NCBI GenBank assembly: GCA_025917655.1
Contig: CP084608.1
Span: 1,240,001-1,304,000 of the forward strand
Direction of reading: 5' to 3'
Origin: Chlorella sorokiniana
Taxonomy: Eukaryota; Chlorophyta; Trebouxiophyceae; Chlorellales; Chlorellaceae
DNA: 64,000 nucleotides
The notes under the pieces are model-generated. The model was not told the DNA's origin and made no database searches. It saw only the letters and a list, made by a program, of their open reading frames with translations. Below, piece by piece: positions 12,001 through 21,763 of this stretch; positions within the stretch are counted from its first letter, which is position 1; the number at the start of each line of letters is the position of its first letter. The position numbers and the translations under genes were made by a program.

Positions 12001-12067
12001 CTCCGCCAAACCTCACGTTCTTGTTCTCGTCCCTCATTGTCACACGCTCTACTGTGGCAGTCGCCAT
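9046..12067 (-). CDS. Amino-acid transporter, AAAP family (SLC38/SLC36-like)
   Basis: Proton- or sodium-coupled amino-acid carrier with about 11 membrane segments spread over about a dozen exons. ATG 12067 begins MATATVERVTMRDENKNVRF, a cytosolic N-terminus. An AAAP-type first helix follows: AGVHLAKVMMGVG (about 11790), then SFLIAAGILALPRVFALMG (about 11660). Further segments include NCYGLMVVMLGAL, AVITLLLLVPLVSAT, LGVAAIFIWAGVTAMLFVVA, VAVLPILVVAYLCQM, TVAFLVISVCSYGIFGA, GVIIAFIIPGLLAASMG and a last helix ILLAVVGLIIGLAGLTRV before the stop near KDPISD. The conserved glycine-rich first helix supports the family. Substrate and membrane (plasma or vacuolar) are not determined. The frame is clean. 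The start was chosen because it lies directly upstream of the family-like region and no in-frame membrane segment precedes it. Confidence 0.87.
9850..9912. repeat. G-rich (GGGTG)n tract in an AAAP intron
   Basis: The plus strand carries repeated GGGTGGG/GGGGTGGG blocks with well over four G-triplets. In the sense (minus) orientation it is a CCCACCC pyrimidine-rich tract ending directly at the CACAG acceptor of the exon that encodes FMLVRLGFLVS. It is G-quadruplex-capable on the plus strand. Confidence 0.75.
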
Positions 12068-12147
12068 GGTGTCGGGGGAAACAGTGAGTGAGCGGAGGAG
12101 AGACTCACTATTGAAGCATCGGCATGGGTGTCTGGGAAGCTGTCCAG

Positions 12148-12577
12148 TCAGCAGGGTGCCACGTCTATTCCACGCGAGATCTGGGCAATCCAAGGTGCGC
12201 GGTTGGGTGTCAGCAGACGAGCCGGCATGTCTGGAGCAGACGCTCGAAGCCCAGGCAAGCCCATCTCCTTCAGCCGCCGCAATGAAAGCCCTCGCAGACG
12301 CTCTGATCCAATGCCCTTCTTGCTGCCGCAGACATGCAGGGCACCAGCCGTGTCACATTTGCAGAAGCTGTCCAGGAGGAGGAGCAACGCCAGCTGGGTG
12401 CGGATGCGCTGGCGCCGCAGGTTGTACTGCACCCTCTTGCTCTCCTCGTGCCCAACGCCGAAGCTCCTCTCCCCCTCCCCCGCTGAAGGCGAACATGAGA
12501 GCGGCTTGCAACGCCAAGACACACCATGGCCCAACTGGCAGGACAAGCCGCCTGGAGCGGCAGGCAGGCGCAGGCAT
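12148..12577 (-). CDS. Doubtful hypothetical protein
   Basis: The minus strand of the gap between the AAAP start and the H2A.X stop holds an open stretch encoding HEESKRVQYNLRRQRIRTQL followed by ALLLLLDSFCKC, ending near SRGIDVAP. The basic, helix-like run looks more protein-like than its antisense. However, no start is convincing, a one-base frame change near 12465 would be needed to join the upstream glycine-rich part, and no family is recognised. It may equally be the extended 5' UTR or promoter of the AAAP gene, or chance. Confidence 0.25.
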
Positions 12578-12991
12578 GGTGGCGGCTTGGTGCTGCCCGA
12601 GGGCTTGCCGGAGGAGCAGCAGGAACAGCAGGGCCCTGATGCCGCCGCCAGTCAGCAGGCTTCAGCCCCGCCAGCAGCTGGCACGCTGCCAGAGCATGCC
12701 CACCACGCTGGCAAGCCCCCACGCCGCAGCACATGGGCCTGCTGTCGGGTGAGCAGGGCAGCGTGGCGGACGATCTAATCCCGCCCCAGGAGCCTGAAGA
12801 GCCTTGAGACTTCAAGCTGGACAGGTTGGTTGGCATGAGCGGGGAGCACAGACTGCTACCAGCTCCTCTCGCAGGCTTCAAGTATATCATTTTGCGCTAC
12901 TGCTTCTATTGCTCACTGCATCCTGCCCCGTATCAAGCAAGAACACGGTCGATGCATTCATGTCTGCCCTTTATGTTGCAGCAATAACAGC

Positions 12992-13837
12992 TCAGTATTC
13001 TTGGCTCATGCTGCCGCCCTCGCCGCCCTTCTTGCCCGTCTTCTTGGGCAGCAGCACCGAGTGGATGTTGGGCAGCACGCCGCCCTCGGCAATCGTCACC
13101 CCGCCAGCAGCTTGCTGCAACACGTGGGAGGGAGCAAAGGAGCCGGTAACCTGCCGAGAGTGTGCCATGCCACACTTAAGACTGCCATTCGTGAAGACGT
13201 TGCCATCAGCATACTTTCAGCGCTGTTTGCTCGCGAGCTGTCTGCACACCTGAGCTCCTCATCGTTGCGCACTGCCAGCTGGATGTGGCGCGGAATGATG
13301 CGTGCCTTCTTGTTGTCGCGGGCAGCATTGCCAGCCAACTCCAGCACCTCAGCCGCCAGATATTCCAGCACAGCAGCCAGGTACACGGGAGCACCAGCGC
13401 CGATGCGCTCTGCGAGCAAGATGGCAGGAGGGGTTGGAGGGGCACACAGATGAGGACAGCTGCAGCATGCACATCGAGCCTTACCAGCGTAGCGCCCCTT
13501 CTTCAGGAAGCGTGCTGCGGGCAGGTGATGGTAAGATTTATGTCGACGACAGTAGAGCAGAGATGGCAGCAGCAGCTGAATCATGCGTGGTAGTTCATGC
13601 AACTCACCAACGCGACCCACAGGGAACTGCAGCCCAGCCTTTAGAGATCTTGATACCTGCAGCACAGCACGGAGCCGTGGCTTGCAAGAGCGGGCAGTGG
13701 CAATGTCAAACTTTCTGTCCCACGCAGGCGGCGGCCCGTCATTTATCATAAGGGAGCGCCGTGGGCCCCAACGGCAGGGGATCACCACTGACATTCTTCT
13801 TCTCCCCAGAGCCCTTGCCCTTGCCACGACCGCTCAT
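12992..13837 (-). CDS. H2A.X: Histone H2A.X
   Basis: Core nucleosome histone of the DNA-damage-signalling H2A.X type. Five exons read cleanly: 13837-13793, 13656-13608, 13514-13485, 13409-13251 and 13114-12992. The product starts [15 protein letters not shown] and runs through [35 protein letters not shown], the H2A hallmark [36 protein letters not shown], and the acidic-patch/docking region [19 protein letters not shown]. It ends GGSMSQEY. The terminal SQEY is the SQ(E/D)-hydrophobic motif phosphorylated by ATM/ATR kinases in H2A.X proteins. About 133 residues, normal for the family. The ATG is 219 bp from the divergent H2B ATG. Presence of introns suggests a polyadenylated, replication-independent gene. 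Confidence 0.95.
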
Positions 13838-14056
13838 TGTCGAGGGTTGAGGAGTGATCAAACCGCCCCAATGAGTTGCTGCCGGCGTGAAGATGTAAAA
13901 TGACAGCTTTCACGCTCGGTAGATGGATTGTAAGTCCAATGTTCCGCTTGATTACAACAGCCCCGGGTTGAAGAACGGCGGGCCAGCTGGCATCGAGATA
14001 GACCCAAACAAACCTTGTACTTCGTTTGAGACCTGTTATCGAATACTCAAGCATCA
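13838..14056. promoter_or_regulatory. Bidirectional H2A.X/H2B promoter
   Basis: 219 bp between head-to-head histone start codons. CCAAT pentamers occur at 13868-13872 and 13936-13940, both on the plus strand, and there is a weak A/T patch at about 13894-13901 (TGTAAAAT). No clear TATA box. Shared control of the two histones is inferred from the arrangement. Confidence 0.6.
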
Positions 14057-14921
14057 ATGGCGCCCAAGGCCGCAGGTGAGGAGAGTTGGGTACGGGGAGG
14101 AGGGGATGACACGCCTCGCGCCTCTGATCGCAGCCATAGAGACAGCATGGGAGTGAGAATGCGACGCACCAGCACCTATGCGGTCCCCCTGCAGGCAAAT
14201 CTCCTGCAAAGAAGGCCGTCAAGGCTGAGGGCGGCCCGGAAAGAAGAAGGGCGCGGGCAAGGGCCGCGGCAAGGGCAAGGGCACCGAGAGCTACAAGGTG
14301 AGCGGCAGGGGCGACAGGCCGTGGGCTCCGTGTCCAGCGCACTCACATGCAGACCTGTCCCACCTTTGTGCAGATCTACTTGTTCAAGGTCTTGAAGCAG
14401 GTGGGCACGGAGGCATGGCAGGATGCTGTGAAAGGTGCTTGCCGCTGGCAATGCAGACTCCACCGAGCTGTTGTCATGCAGCATCGTGCCCCGCCCTCCT
14501 GCTTAGGTGCACCCCGACACCGGCATTTCATCCAAGGCCATGCAAATCCTCAACTCCTTCATCACAGACCAGTTCGAGGTGGGAACACCAGCTCCCTTGC
14601 GTTTCGCTGGACTGGCTTGACCTGTTCCTGACCTCCCCCTCCCCGCCCCCCACCCCCACCCCCACCCTCCACCCACAGAAAATTGCCACACAGGCGGCGC
14701 AGGTACTTGCCACCCGCACTTTATATGCATCAGGAAGGCTTGGGCTAGGTGGTGATCACCATGCTGGTTTGCTCACTCTGCAGCTTTCCCGCGTGAACAA
14801 GAAGCCCACCCTGACCTCCCGCGAGATCCAGACCGCCGTGCGGTTGTGCCTGCCTGGCGAGCTGGCAAAGCATGCCGTCAGCGAGGGCACGAAGGCTGTC
14901 ACCAAGTTCACCTCTGCCTGA
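14057..14921 (+). CDS. H2B: Histone H2B (intron-containing, one frame break)
   Basis: Core nucleosome histone that pairs with H2A. Six exons: 14057-14075, 14195-14297, 14374-14400, 14507-14578, 14679-14702 and 14784-14921. The product starts [20 protein letters not shown], then the basic tail [55 protein letters not shown], and the very conserved C-terminus [20 protein letters not shown] ending VTKFTSA. Exons 3-6 are all multiples of three and exon 3 starts in phase 0, but exons 1+2 total 122 nt, one short. The break lies at about 14236 (gcccgga) between the SPAKKA part and the KKKGAG part. With one base restored the family-length protein is intact. A sequence error is the simplest reading; a recent null allele is possible. 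Confidence 0.92.
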
Positions 14922-15329
14922 CACAGCCGGCCGCCGCAGCGCCAGCCATTGCACCGCCTGATCAGTGACCGAGGGAAGGCCATGCTCAATCAAAGATGGT
15001 TACAACCCTGCCGCACAAACAAAAGAATGAAAGCAATAGCTGTGCACTTGCGTGGAATCTGCGGGTGCCTCAGTACGCGGAGCAGGGCAAGGTCACGTCT
15101 GACTCAATGCCACAGGGGGCAAAGCGGAGTCAGCACTCAACACAACCGTCAATAAGGGAAGGAAATAGATGGATGAATGGGAAAGAGTCGGTGGATGAAT
15201 CCAGCCTCCTTTCAAATGGGTCAGAGTCAGTCAGCACAGCGCATAAGACAGGAGAAACAAGCTGTGCGGCAGGTCATCAGCAGGCAGGCCACACCGGCGG
15301 AGCACCATGACCTGCCAGCCAGGCTCACA
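14922..15329. other. Convergent 3' intergenic region, H2B / branching enzyme
   Basis: No protein-coding signal seen. There is no recognisable histone 3' stem-loop directly after the H2B stop. A minus-strand TGTAA lies at 15000-15004. Confidence 0.5.
15000..15004 (-). terminator. TGTAA polyadenylation motif, branching enzyme
   Basis: Minus-strand TGTAA about 330 bp past the starch branching enzyme stop codon. Assigned by motif and position only. Confidence 0.4.
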
Positions 15330-18300
15330 TCAGGCCCTGCGGCGCCCGCTGCGCCTGGCACCAGCGCCATTGCTGCTGGCCGCGGCGGCAGAGATGGCCT
15401 GCACCGCGGGTGGCGGTCCGGCCGGCGGCTCCGCGCTCTCATCCACCTTCTTGTAGGCCACCACCGTGCGGGGCGGGGAGAGCACAAACATGTACTGCGT
15501 GCGGTTGAAGTACAGAGCCTCCGGGTCCTCTTCCGTGGCAGATGGCTGCGCCAGCAGCAAGGAGGGGGGTCAGGGGTGGCATGAACAAGCGGGACCGCGG
15601 CCACTGCTGATGCACCTGCTGCATCCCCTGCGCTCTCGGTAGCAAAGCTGACAAACACGCGGAGTGGGCGGCTGGCAAGCCCGCCTCCCTCCCAGGTGCG
15701 GCAGGCGCACCACTGTGAAGTGGTCCACGTCGTGGCCGACGCGCCCGGGCCGCCAAAGTCCCAGGCATCGGAGTCCAGGGCCACGCGGTACTTGCCCGGC
15801 TCGGGGACAGGAATCTGGCGGGGAAAGGGGGCAGAGGGGGTGCGGGTGTGGGGGTGTGAGAACCCCCGCGCAGAAAAGGGCAACGCAGCGGCAGGCAGCA
15901 GCTGAGGGGGCAGAGCTCGGGTTGGAGCCGCCGACCGCACCAGCACGATGGGCCGGCATGCGCAGCGCCCCACCTGCAGCCCCTCGTAGGTGTTGAACGG
16001 GAGAAGTTGAACACCCAGACCAGCGGGCCGCGCTCCGCCACAATCACCTGCGCACCGCACATGCGGGGCAGCCCGTGGAGTGCAGCTCGAGGCACGAGCG
16101 GGCACGGCCTGAACGAAGACCCCAACTGCGCTGAGCCAGCGTCCAAGCTGCCCCCCACCCCACCCCCCACCACAACCCCCACCACCACCACACACACATG
16201 CACACAACCCCACCACCACCACAGCACCACAGCGCACACAGCGCCTCGCCTGCTTCTCGTCGTCCACCATGGTTGCCCACTGCCAGGGGGAGGAGATGAA
16301 GCTGTACTGGTTGTCCGCGGCCAGGCAGGCCTTGTCCCACTCGTTCAGGAACCTGCGCAGGCACAGCCGGGCCAGGTTTGGCGCACAAGCGGCAGAATGG
16401 TTTAAAATGAACAGCAACCTGGAAGGCTGCCCAGGCGACCCGACTTCGTCTGGACTGCACTCACTTGAAGCGCAGGTGCGAGGTGTCAACCAGGCTCTGC
16501 AAGGGTGGGTGGAAGGGGGCGATGCAATGGGACCAGGGTGCAGGGCATTCATGCGCCCTCCAGCAACAATGGCCGCTCGTGACCCTCGATTGCCGGACCC
16601 TGACGGTCGCAGCCGCCTTGGGTCGTCATGCCTCCTGCAGCGGTCAGCGGCCCCATGCACAGGCCGCCCCCAGCAACAGCGGCCCCACGCATGGCCTCCC
16701 CGCCAGCCGCCGCCCAGCGCACGCACCCACTGGCGGCGGCAGTAGTGGTAGGACCAGTCGTTGCCCTCGCGCGGGAAGTCGAGCCACTCGGGGTGCCCAA
16801 ACTCGTTGCCCATGAAGCTGAGGTAGCCCTCGCCGCCCAGGGCCTGCCGGGCGGGGACGGGGCGAGAGGCAAGGGGAGGACGGGATCACAGAGAGGCAGG
16901 GAGGCCCGAACTTGGGCCTCGGCAGCATTGGGCATGGAGTGGGCCTGATGCACAGCTAGGGCGCCACAGCAGCGCGCAACCCGCACATGCAGTCCAGCAG
17001 CTGCCACCTCTTCCCGGCAGCGCCCCCAGCCCACCATGGTGACTGCGCGGATCATCTTGTGCAGGGCGATGCCGCGCTGGATCACCTCGCTGGGCTCCTG
17101 CAGCGCCGACATGCCCTCGTACATCTCCGCACCCATCAGCCGGAAGGCTATCGGGGGGGATGGTGGGGGGGACACGCGGCAGGGTCAGGGTGCATGCTAC
17201 CAGGAGTATCCGCCACCTATGCGCTGCTGCACTCTTGCCAGGGGGGCACCGCAAGTTGCAGCAGAGTTGCTGTGTGAGTGCTGTGCAGCGTAAGGGCGGG
17301 TCCCTGGGCCTCACCCACTGTCTGGTCGCCCACCAGCGCCTGGTCGTGGCTCTCGCAGTACCCGATGGTCTTCTCGCTGTACCGCCTGCAGCAGGGCACC
17401 AGCGCACCAGCACAGCTGCATATCAAGCTGTGGCTGTGTATGTGTGGGGGAGGCTATAAGTGCAAGAACTCTCGGGGCATGGTCAAAGCCTGCATCGCGG
17501 CTCTCTTTCCCAACCCTGACCCTCCCGCCCACCTGTTGCACAGCCGTCCCACCAGCTCGCTCATGCGCCAGTCCTCGTCGCGCACATGCTTCAGCAGCTC
17601 GATCCAGTAGTCGGGCAGGCCCATGCCCAGCCGGTAGTCAAAGCCCACGCCGCCCTCCGCCACGGGGCGTCCCAGCGCCGGCATGCCTGGGGCAGGTTGG
17701 AGGAAGGCGAAGGATGTGGGCACACTGCCAACTCAGCAAACAAAGAGCCAAGGCAGGCTGCGAGCGTGGGCGAGCGTCACCCGGCATGCTGCTCATCGGC
17801 AGGCAGCGCAATGCTGCAGAACGGGGGCTGCCTGCATGTGCTGGCAGTCGGGTGAACGAAGGAGCGCAGCTGCAGGGGCCCACCCGACACGTCCTCCGCC
17901 ACTGTAATGGCGTCGGGCAGCAGGCTGTGCACCAGCTGGTTGGCCAGCATCAGGTACACCACCGCATCCACGTTGGTGGCTGCGCACATGGGGAGAGCCG
18001 GGCGGGGGGGAGCCGGGGGCAGGGGTGCAAGGCGGTGGGCACACGCGCCGACTGGTGTAGGTCCCCCGCACACGTGCCCCCTCCCGCGCTTGCAGGCAGC
18101 CGCGGGCGCATGCAGCCACCCCCGCCGCCCGGCCCCAGGCTGCCTGTACTGCACCTGGGCTGAAGTACTCGTGGTAGCCGCCCGAGAAGCCGAAGTTGAT
18201 GCCGTGGTGGTGGTAGAGCATGGAGGTGACGCCGTCGAAGCGGAAGCCGTCGAAGCGCAGCTCCTCCATCCAGTAGCGCAGGTTGGAGAGCAGGTAGCGC

Positions 18301-20910
18301 AGCGTCTCGTAGCCGCGGTAGTTGAGCAGGCGGGAGTCCCACAGGGAGTGGTACCCCGCCTCGCCCTGCGGGAGCAAGGGGCGCGGGGGGTTCACGCAGT
18401 GCAGCAGGGGGCATAGCAGCGGCCAAAAGGGGAGGGGAAGCAGGCTGGATCGCCCATGGCAAGGAGGCCGGCAGCGCCTCTGCACGACGCTGTGGCCACC
18501 GGCTTTGGGACGCTGGGCAGCGGCTGGTTTGCCGCCCGCCACGCAGCCTTTGCTGGGCAAGCTGGGCCTGCTGCTGCCCCAGCTCCGTGCACCTGCTTGA
18601 AGTAGTTGGCGTCCTCGGCCTGGCCCAGGTCGAAGCCGGCGAGGCCGTCGTCCGCGTTGGAGGAGATGTGGGAGTGCACGACGTCCAGCAGCACGTAGAT
18701 GCCCAGGCGGTGGGCCTCGTCGATGAGCGCCTTGAGCTCCTCCGGGGTGCCTGCGGGGCGGGCGCCCGTGCACTCGACCGACAGTCAGCACGAGGGGGCG
18801 GCGCTGGAGAGGCCCGCGGGCAGGCGCGCCAGAAGGCAGAGGGGGCGCTGTGCGCGTGAGCAGCGGGTGGGGCAGCGCGGCGCGCACCCGATCGCGAGGA
18901 CACCGCAAACGGGTTGGTGACGTGGTAGCCAAAAGAGCCGTAGTAGGCATGCTCCTGAAAGAATACACACAGCAGGGAGGAGTGGGTGGATACACTGCGC
19001 AGGAAGCTGCTGCAGGTGCGCCCGCCGGCTGCCCCTCCGCCCACGCCCATCCATGCAGGGCTGGTGAGTGAGCAAAGGCGCAAGCAGCCCTTCCGCGAGC
19101 ACACACGCTCTACGCTGCGCAGCACCGCCTGCCTGCACCGCCATGAGCTGGATTGCGTTGTAGCCCACGTCCTTGATGCGCGGCAGCACGTTGTCTGCGG
19201 TCGGGGGCGGGAGGGGTGTGGGAGGGGGTGGGGAACAATGGATTCCTTGTGTGGGAGATAGCCGGAACATGTGGACGTCATGACATGCCCGCCGACACAT
19301 GACAAATCCGCCGGTCTTGCTGGCAGCGGCCGTTCTGTGTAACCTGCGTGGCCCTGCCCCTGCCGGCAATCCCCGCCCAACACACCCTTGAAGTGCGTGT
19401 AGGAGGCGACGCCGGGCTCCTCGCTGCTCATGCCCACGTGCGCCTCGTAGATGCGCAGCGACTGGGGGCGGGGCGGGCGCGGGTGGCGCCACACGTGCCG
19501 CTCCGCCGCAGGCGGGTCCCAGTGGATGCCGTCGTACTTGGCACCCATGACGCCCTCCGGGACTGGGGAGAAGGGGGGAAGAGGGGGGGATAATGGGAGA
19601 GGTCGAGGGGAGGGACCGCGCGCTCGGAGGCAGGAAGGCAGTGCACGAGGGAAAGCAAGAGAGGTGCGAACTGTGTAGCGGAAGGTTGGAGGAAGCCAGG
19701 GTGCCAGCAGGGCACACGTGTGGCAGGCACGCGGTGCGGCCACCCCCCCGGAGCGCCTCACCGGTGGCCCACTTGATCCAAGCGGGGATGCGGTCCACCC
19801 ACCAGCCGCCCGGGTGGCGCATGCGGATCTTCACGCGGCTGCCGTGCGGGATGGTGCCTGCGTTCGGGCGGCACGCGGGCCCAGCGCCGTGAGCAAGGCG
19901 GCACGCCTCCACTGGCAAGCCTGCGCTGGCTGGCTTGCGCGGCAGCAGCCCCGCCCAGCCGGCCAGCCGAGGAGCAGCGTCTGCAGGCGCAGCGCGAGGT
20001 GCACCTGCAGGCAGCCTGATGCTCCAGGTGCCAAAGTCGTCGCGCTCCATCGGCTGCCCCTGCCAGCCGTTGAAGTCGCCGATGATCTGCGCCTCCGCCG
20101 CCCCGGGCGCCCACTCGCGGTACACCTGCTGGCCCTGCGCGGCGGGAGGCAGCACGCACAGCGCGGCGATGCTGGTGAGGAGCAACAGCTGCTTGGTGCC
20201 TGGCTTCGGGGCTGCGGCAGGGCACGCCGCCGTGGCATGGCGGAGGGCGAGGCGGTGCCGATCGCACCACACCTGCGTGGGCAGCCCATGCAACTGCTGC
20301 AAGGGACAATGTCCCTGCTCCTGCTGCCAGAAGCGAGCCCCTCCCTCCCCCACTCAAAAGCTTCAGCACATAGCCTCAGCGCGGCGCAGCTCACATCCTC
20401 GGTCACGATGCCGTAGCGCTCGTAGCCGCGCGCAAAGTCGGCCAGGCTGCCCTCGTGCTGCACGATGGACGCCAGCGTCTGCTTGTACTGGTTCCAGCGG
20501 TAGCGCAGGTGCTCCTCGTGGGCCACCAGGTTGGAGTCCACTTGCAGAATGGCCTGGCGGGGGAGGCCAGGAGCGCAGCGCAAAGGCAGAGGTGGGTGAG
20601 GAGGGCGGGGCAGCACGGCACTCAACCTGCCAGCTGCACGTGCACAGGCACTCACCAGGCCCTCCTCAGGTGCAGGCGTCTCCGCTGGCGCCTCGGCTGC
20701 AGCTGCAGCGGCGGACACTGCCCGCCGCAGCTTCCCAGTGGGCCGTGAGGCGGTGCCCGCAGCAAGCGGCTGGCCCGCCGCCGCCGCTGGCGGGGCCGCC
20801 CTGGCGGGAAGGGGCTGCGAGGTGCCGGTCGTGGGGCCGGCGGGTTCCGTAGGACAGCGCCGACCCAGGGAAGGCGTTCGCATCGCCACTGACGTCCGGG
20901 CTGCCAGCAT
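15330..20910 (-). CDS. SBE: 1,4-alpha-glucan (starch) branching enzyme
   Basis: Glycoside hydrolase family 13 enzyme that makes alpha-1,6 branches in plastid starch. ATG 20910 begins [18 protein letters not shown], an Ala/Arg/Ser-rich probable chloroplast transit peptide. An N-terminal helical region follows ([20 protein letters not shown], about 20500), then a CBM48 domain ([19 protein letters not shown], about 20110; [20 protein letters not shown]), [17 protein letters not shown] and the catalytic barrel. Barrel motifs are [29 protein letters not shown] (region I), [20 protein letters not shown] (region II, nucleophile Asp), ITVAEDVSG (region III, acid Glu), [13 protein letters not shown] (region IV) and [20 protein letters not shown]. 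The C-terminal beta domain ends in an Ala/Ser-rich tail. About 17 exons with largely clean frame; one intron (16249-16048) has a GC donor. Length fits plant SBEs. Confidence 0.95.
16140..16235. repeat. CCACC/CA-rich intron tract in branching enzyme gene
   Basis: Plus strand is C/A-rich (CCCCACC, CACCACCACC, CACACACA). In the sense strand it is a GT/G-rich tract shortly after the donor site of the GC-AG intron 16249-16048. Confidence 0.7.
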
Positions 20911-21763
20911 GGGGCTGTGCTGCTATCTCAACCCTCCCGGCTAGTGAGGGCTTTCTGACGGCTTTCAGGAGTCACGATACAGGTCGGCACCGTTTGTGAT
21001 CGCCAGTTTGGCCGCCGATGGGGCAATACTGACCGCCGAGACGCCAGCTCGACCATGTTAGACACCCCGCTGGTGGGCCTCATGCAGGCATGTGCAGGGT
21101 AAGCGCAAGGCTCTGACAGTCGATTTCGACATGAAGAATGGTTGAGCAGCTCCCCATGGGGCTTGCGGTGAAGCCAGGAAGTCAGCAAGGCGGGCGGGGC
21201 GGCAGTCGGACGTGGCGTCTCCCACACCACAATGACCTTGTCCAACCTCTCAGGCACGGATCCACCCCTTACATAGGCTGATGACATATATCAAAATGAA
21301 AGGCAATCAAATGCAAGCTCGTGATGGCTGCCGCTGACCCGGAGAATCTCGAGGGTTCTTGCTCTGCTTCACAACTTACAAACAATTCCTTTTGGGCCTT
21401 GCCGCACCAGCAGTTGCTACTGTGCTACATGTGTAACCACAATATGACTATTTCGACTCAAAATGGCGCCAACAAGCCCAGATGGCGTGACCAACATGAC
21501 TGCAAGTCAGCACCAAGGCTTCAAAGGGAAAGGCCTCTATTCCTAAACACCAGATTGACAGTGTGTCTCATCTTTACCGCCATTTATATACAACTCGGCC
21601 TCAAGTAGGCATAGGCGATGGCTGACCTGGAAGCAGGCAGCAGTGAGATGCCGAGCTTTATGAGCTGAACCCAGGCACATCGAACATGTCACTGACTTTG
21701 CTTGTCATCAAGAGTGGGGTTTAGAGCTGAAGCAACGCCCAGTGCGAGGGAGAAGCTGAAGCC
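20911..21763. promoter_or_regulatory. Divergent intergenic region, branching enzyme / E2
   Basis: 853 bp between two head-to-head start codons, clearly poorer in GC than the exons (for example 21290-21600). It must contain both promoters. Small open frames here have no protein-like features and no motif could be supported. Confidence 0.4.

Noticed and set aside
17793-19761. Long minus-strand open frames of 437 and 603 codons
   Set aside because: They read through branching-enzyme introns and change frame relative to the enzyme motifs. Only exon pieces are kept.
21321-21608. 95-codon plus-strand frame between branching enzyme and E2
   Set aside because: No homology-like motif and atypical low-GC codon use; it lies in the divergent promoter region.
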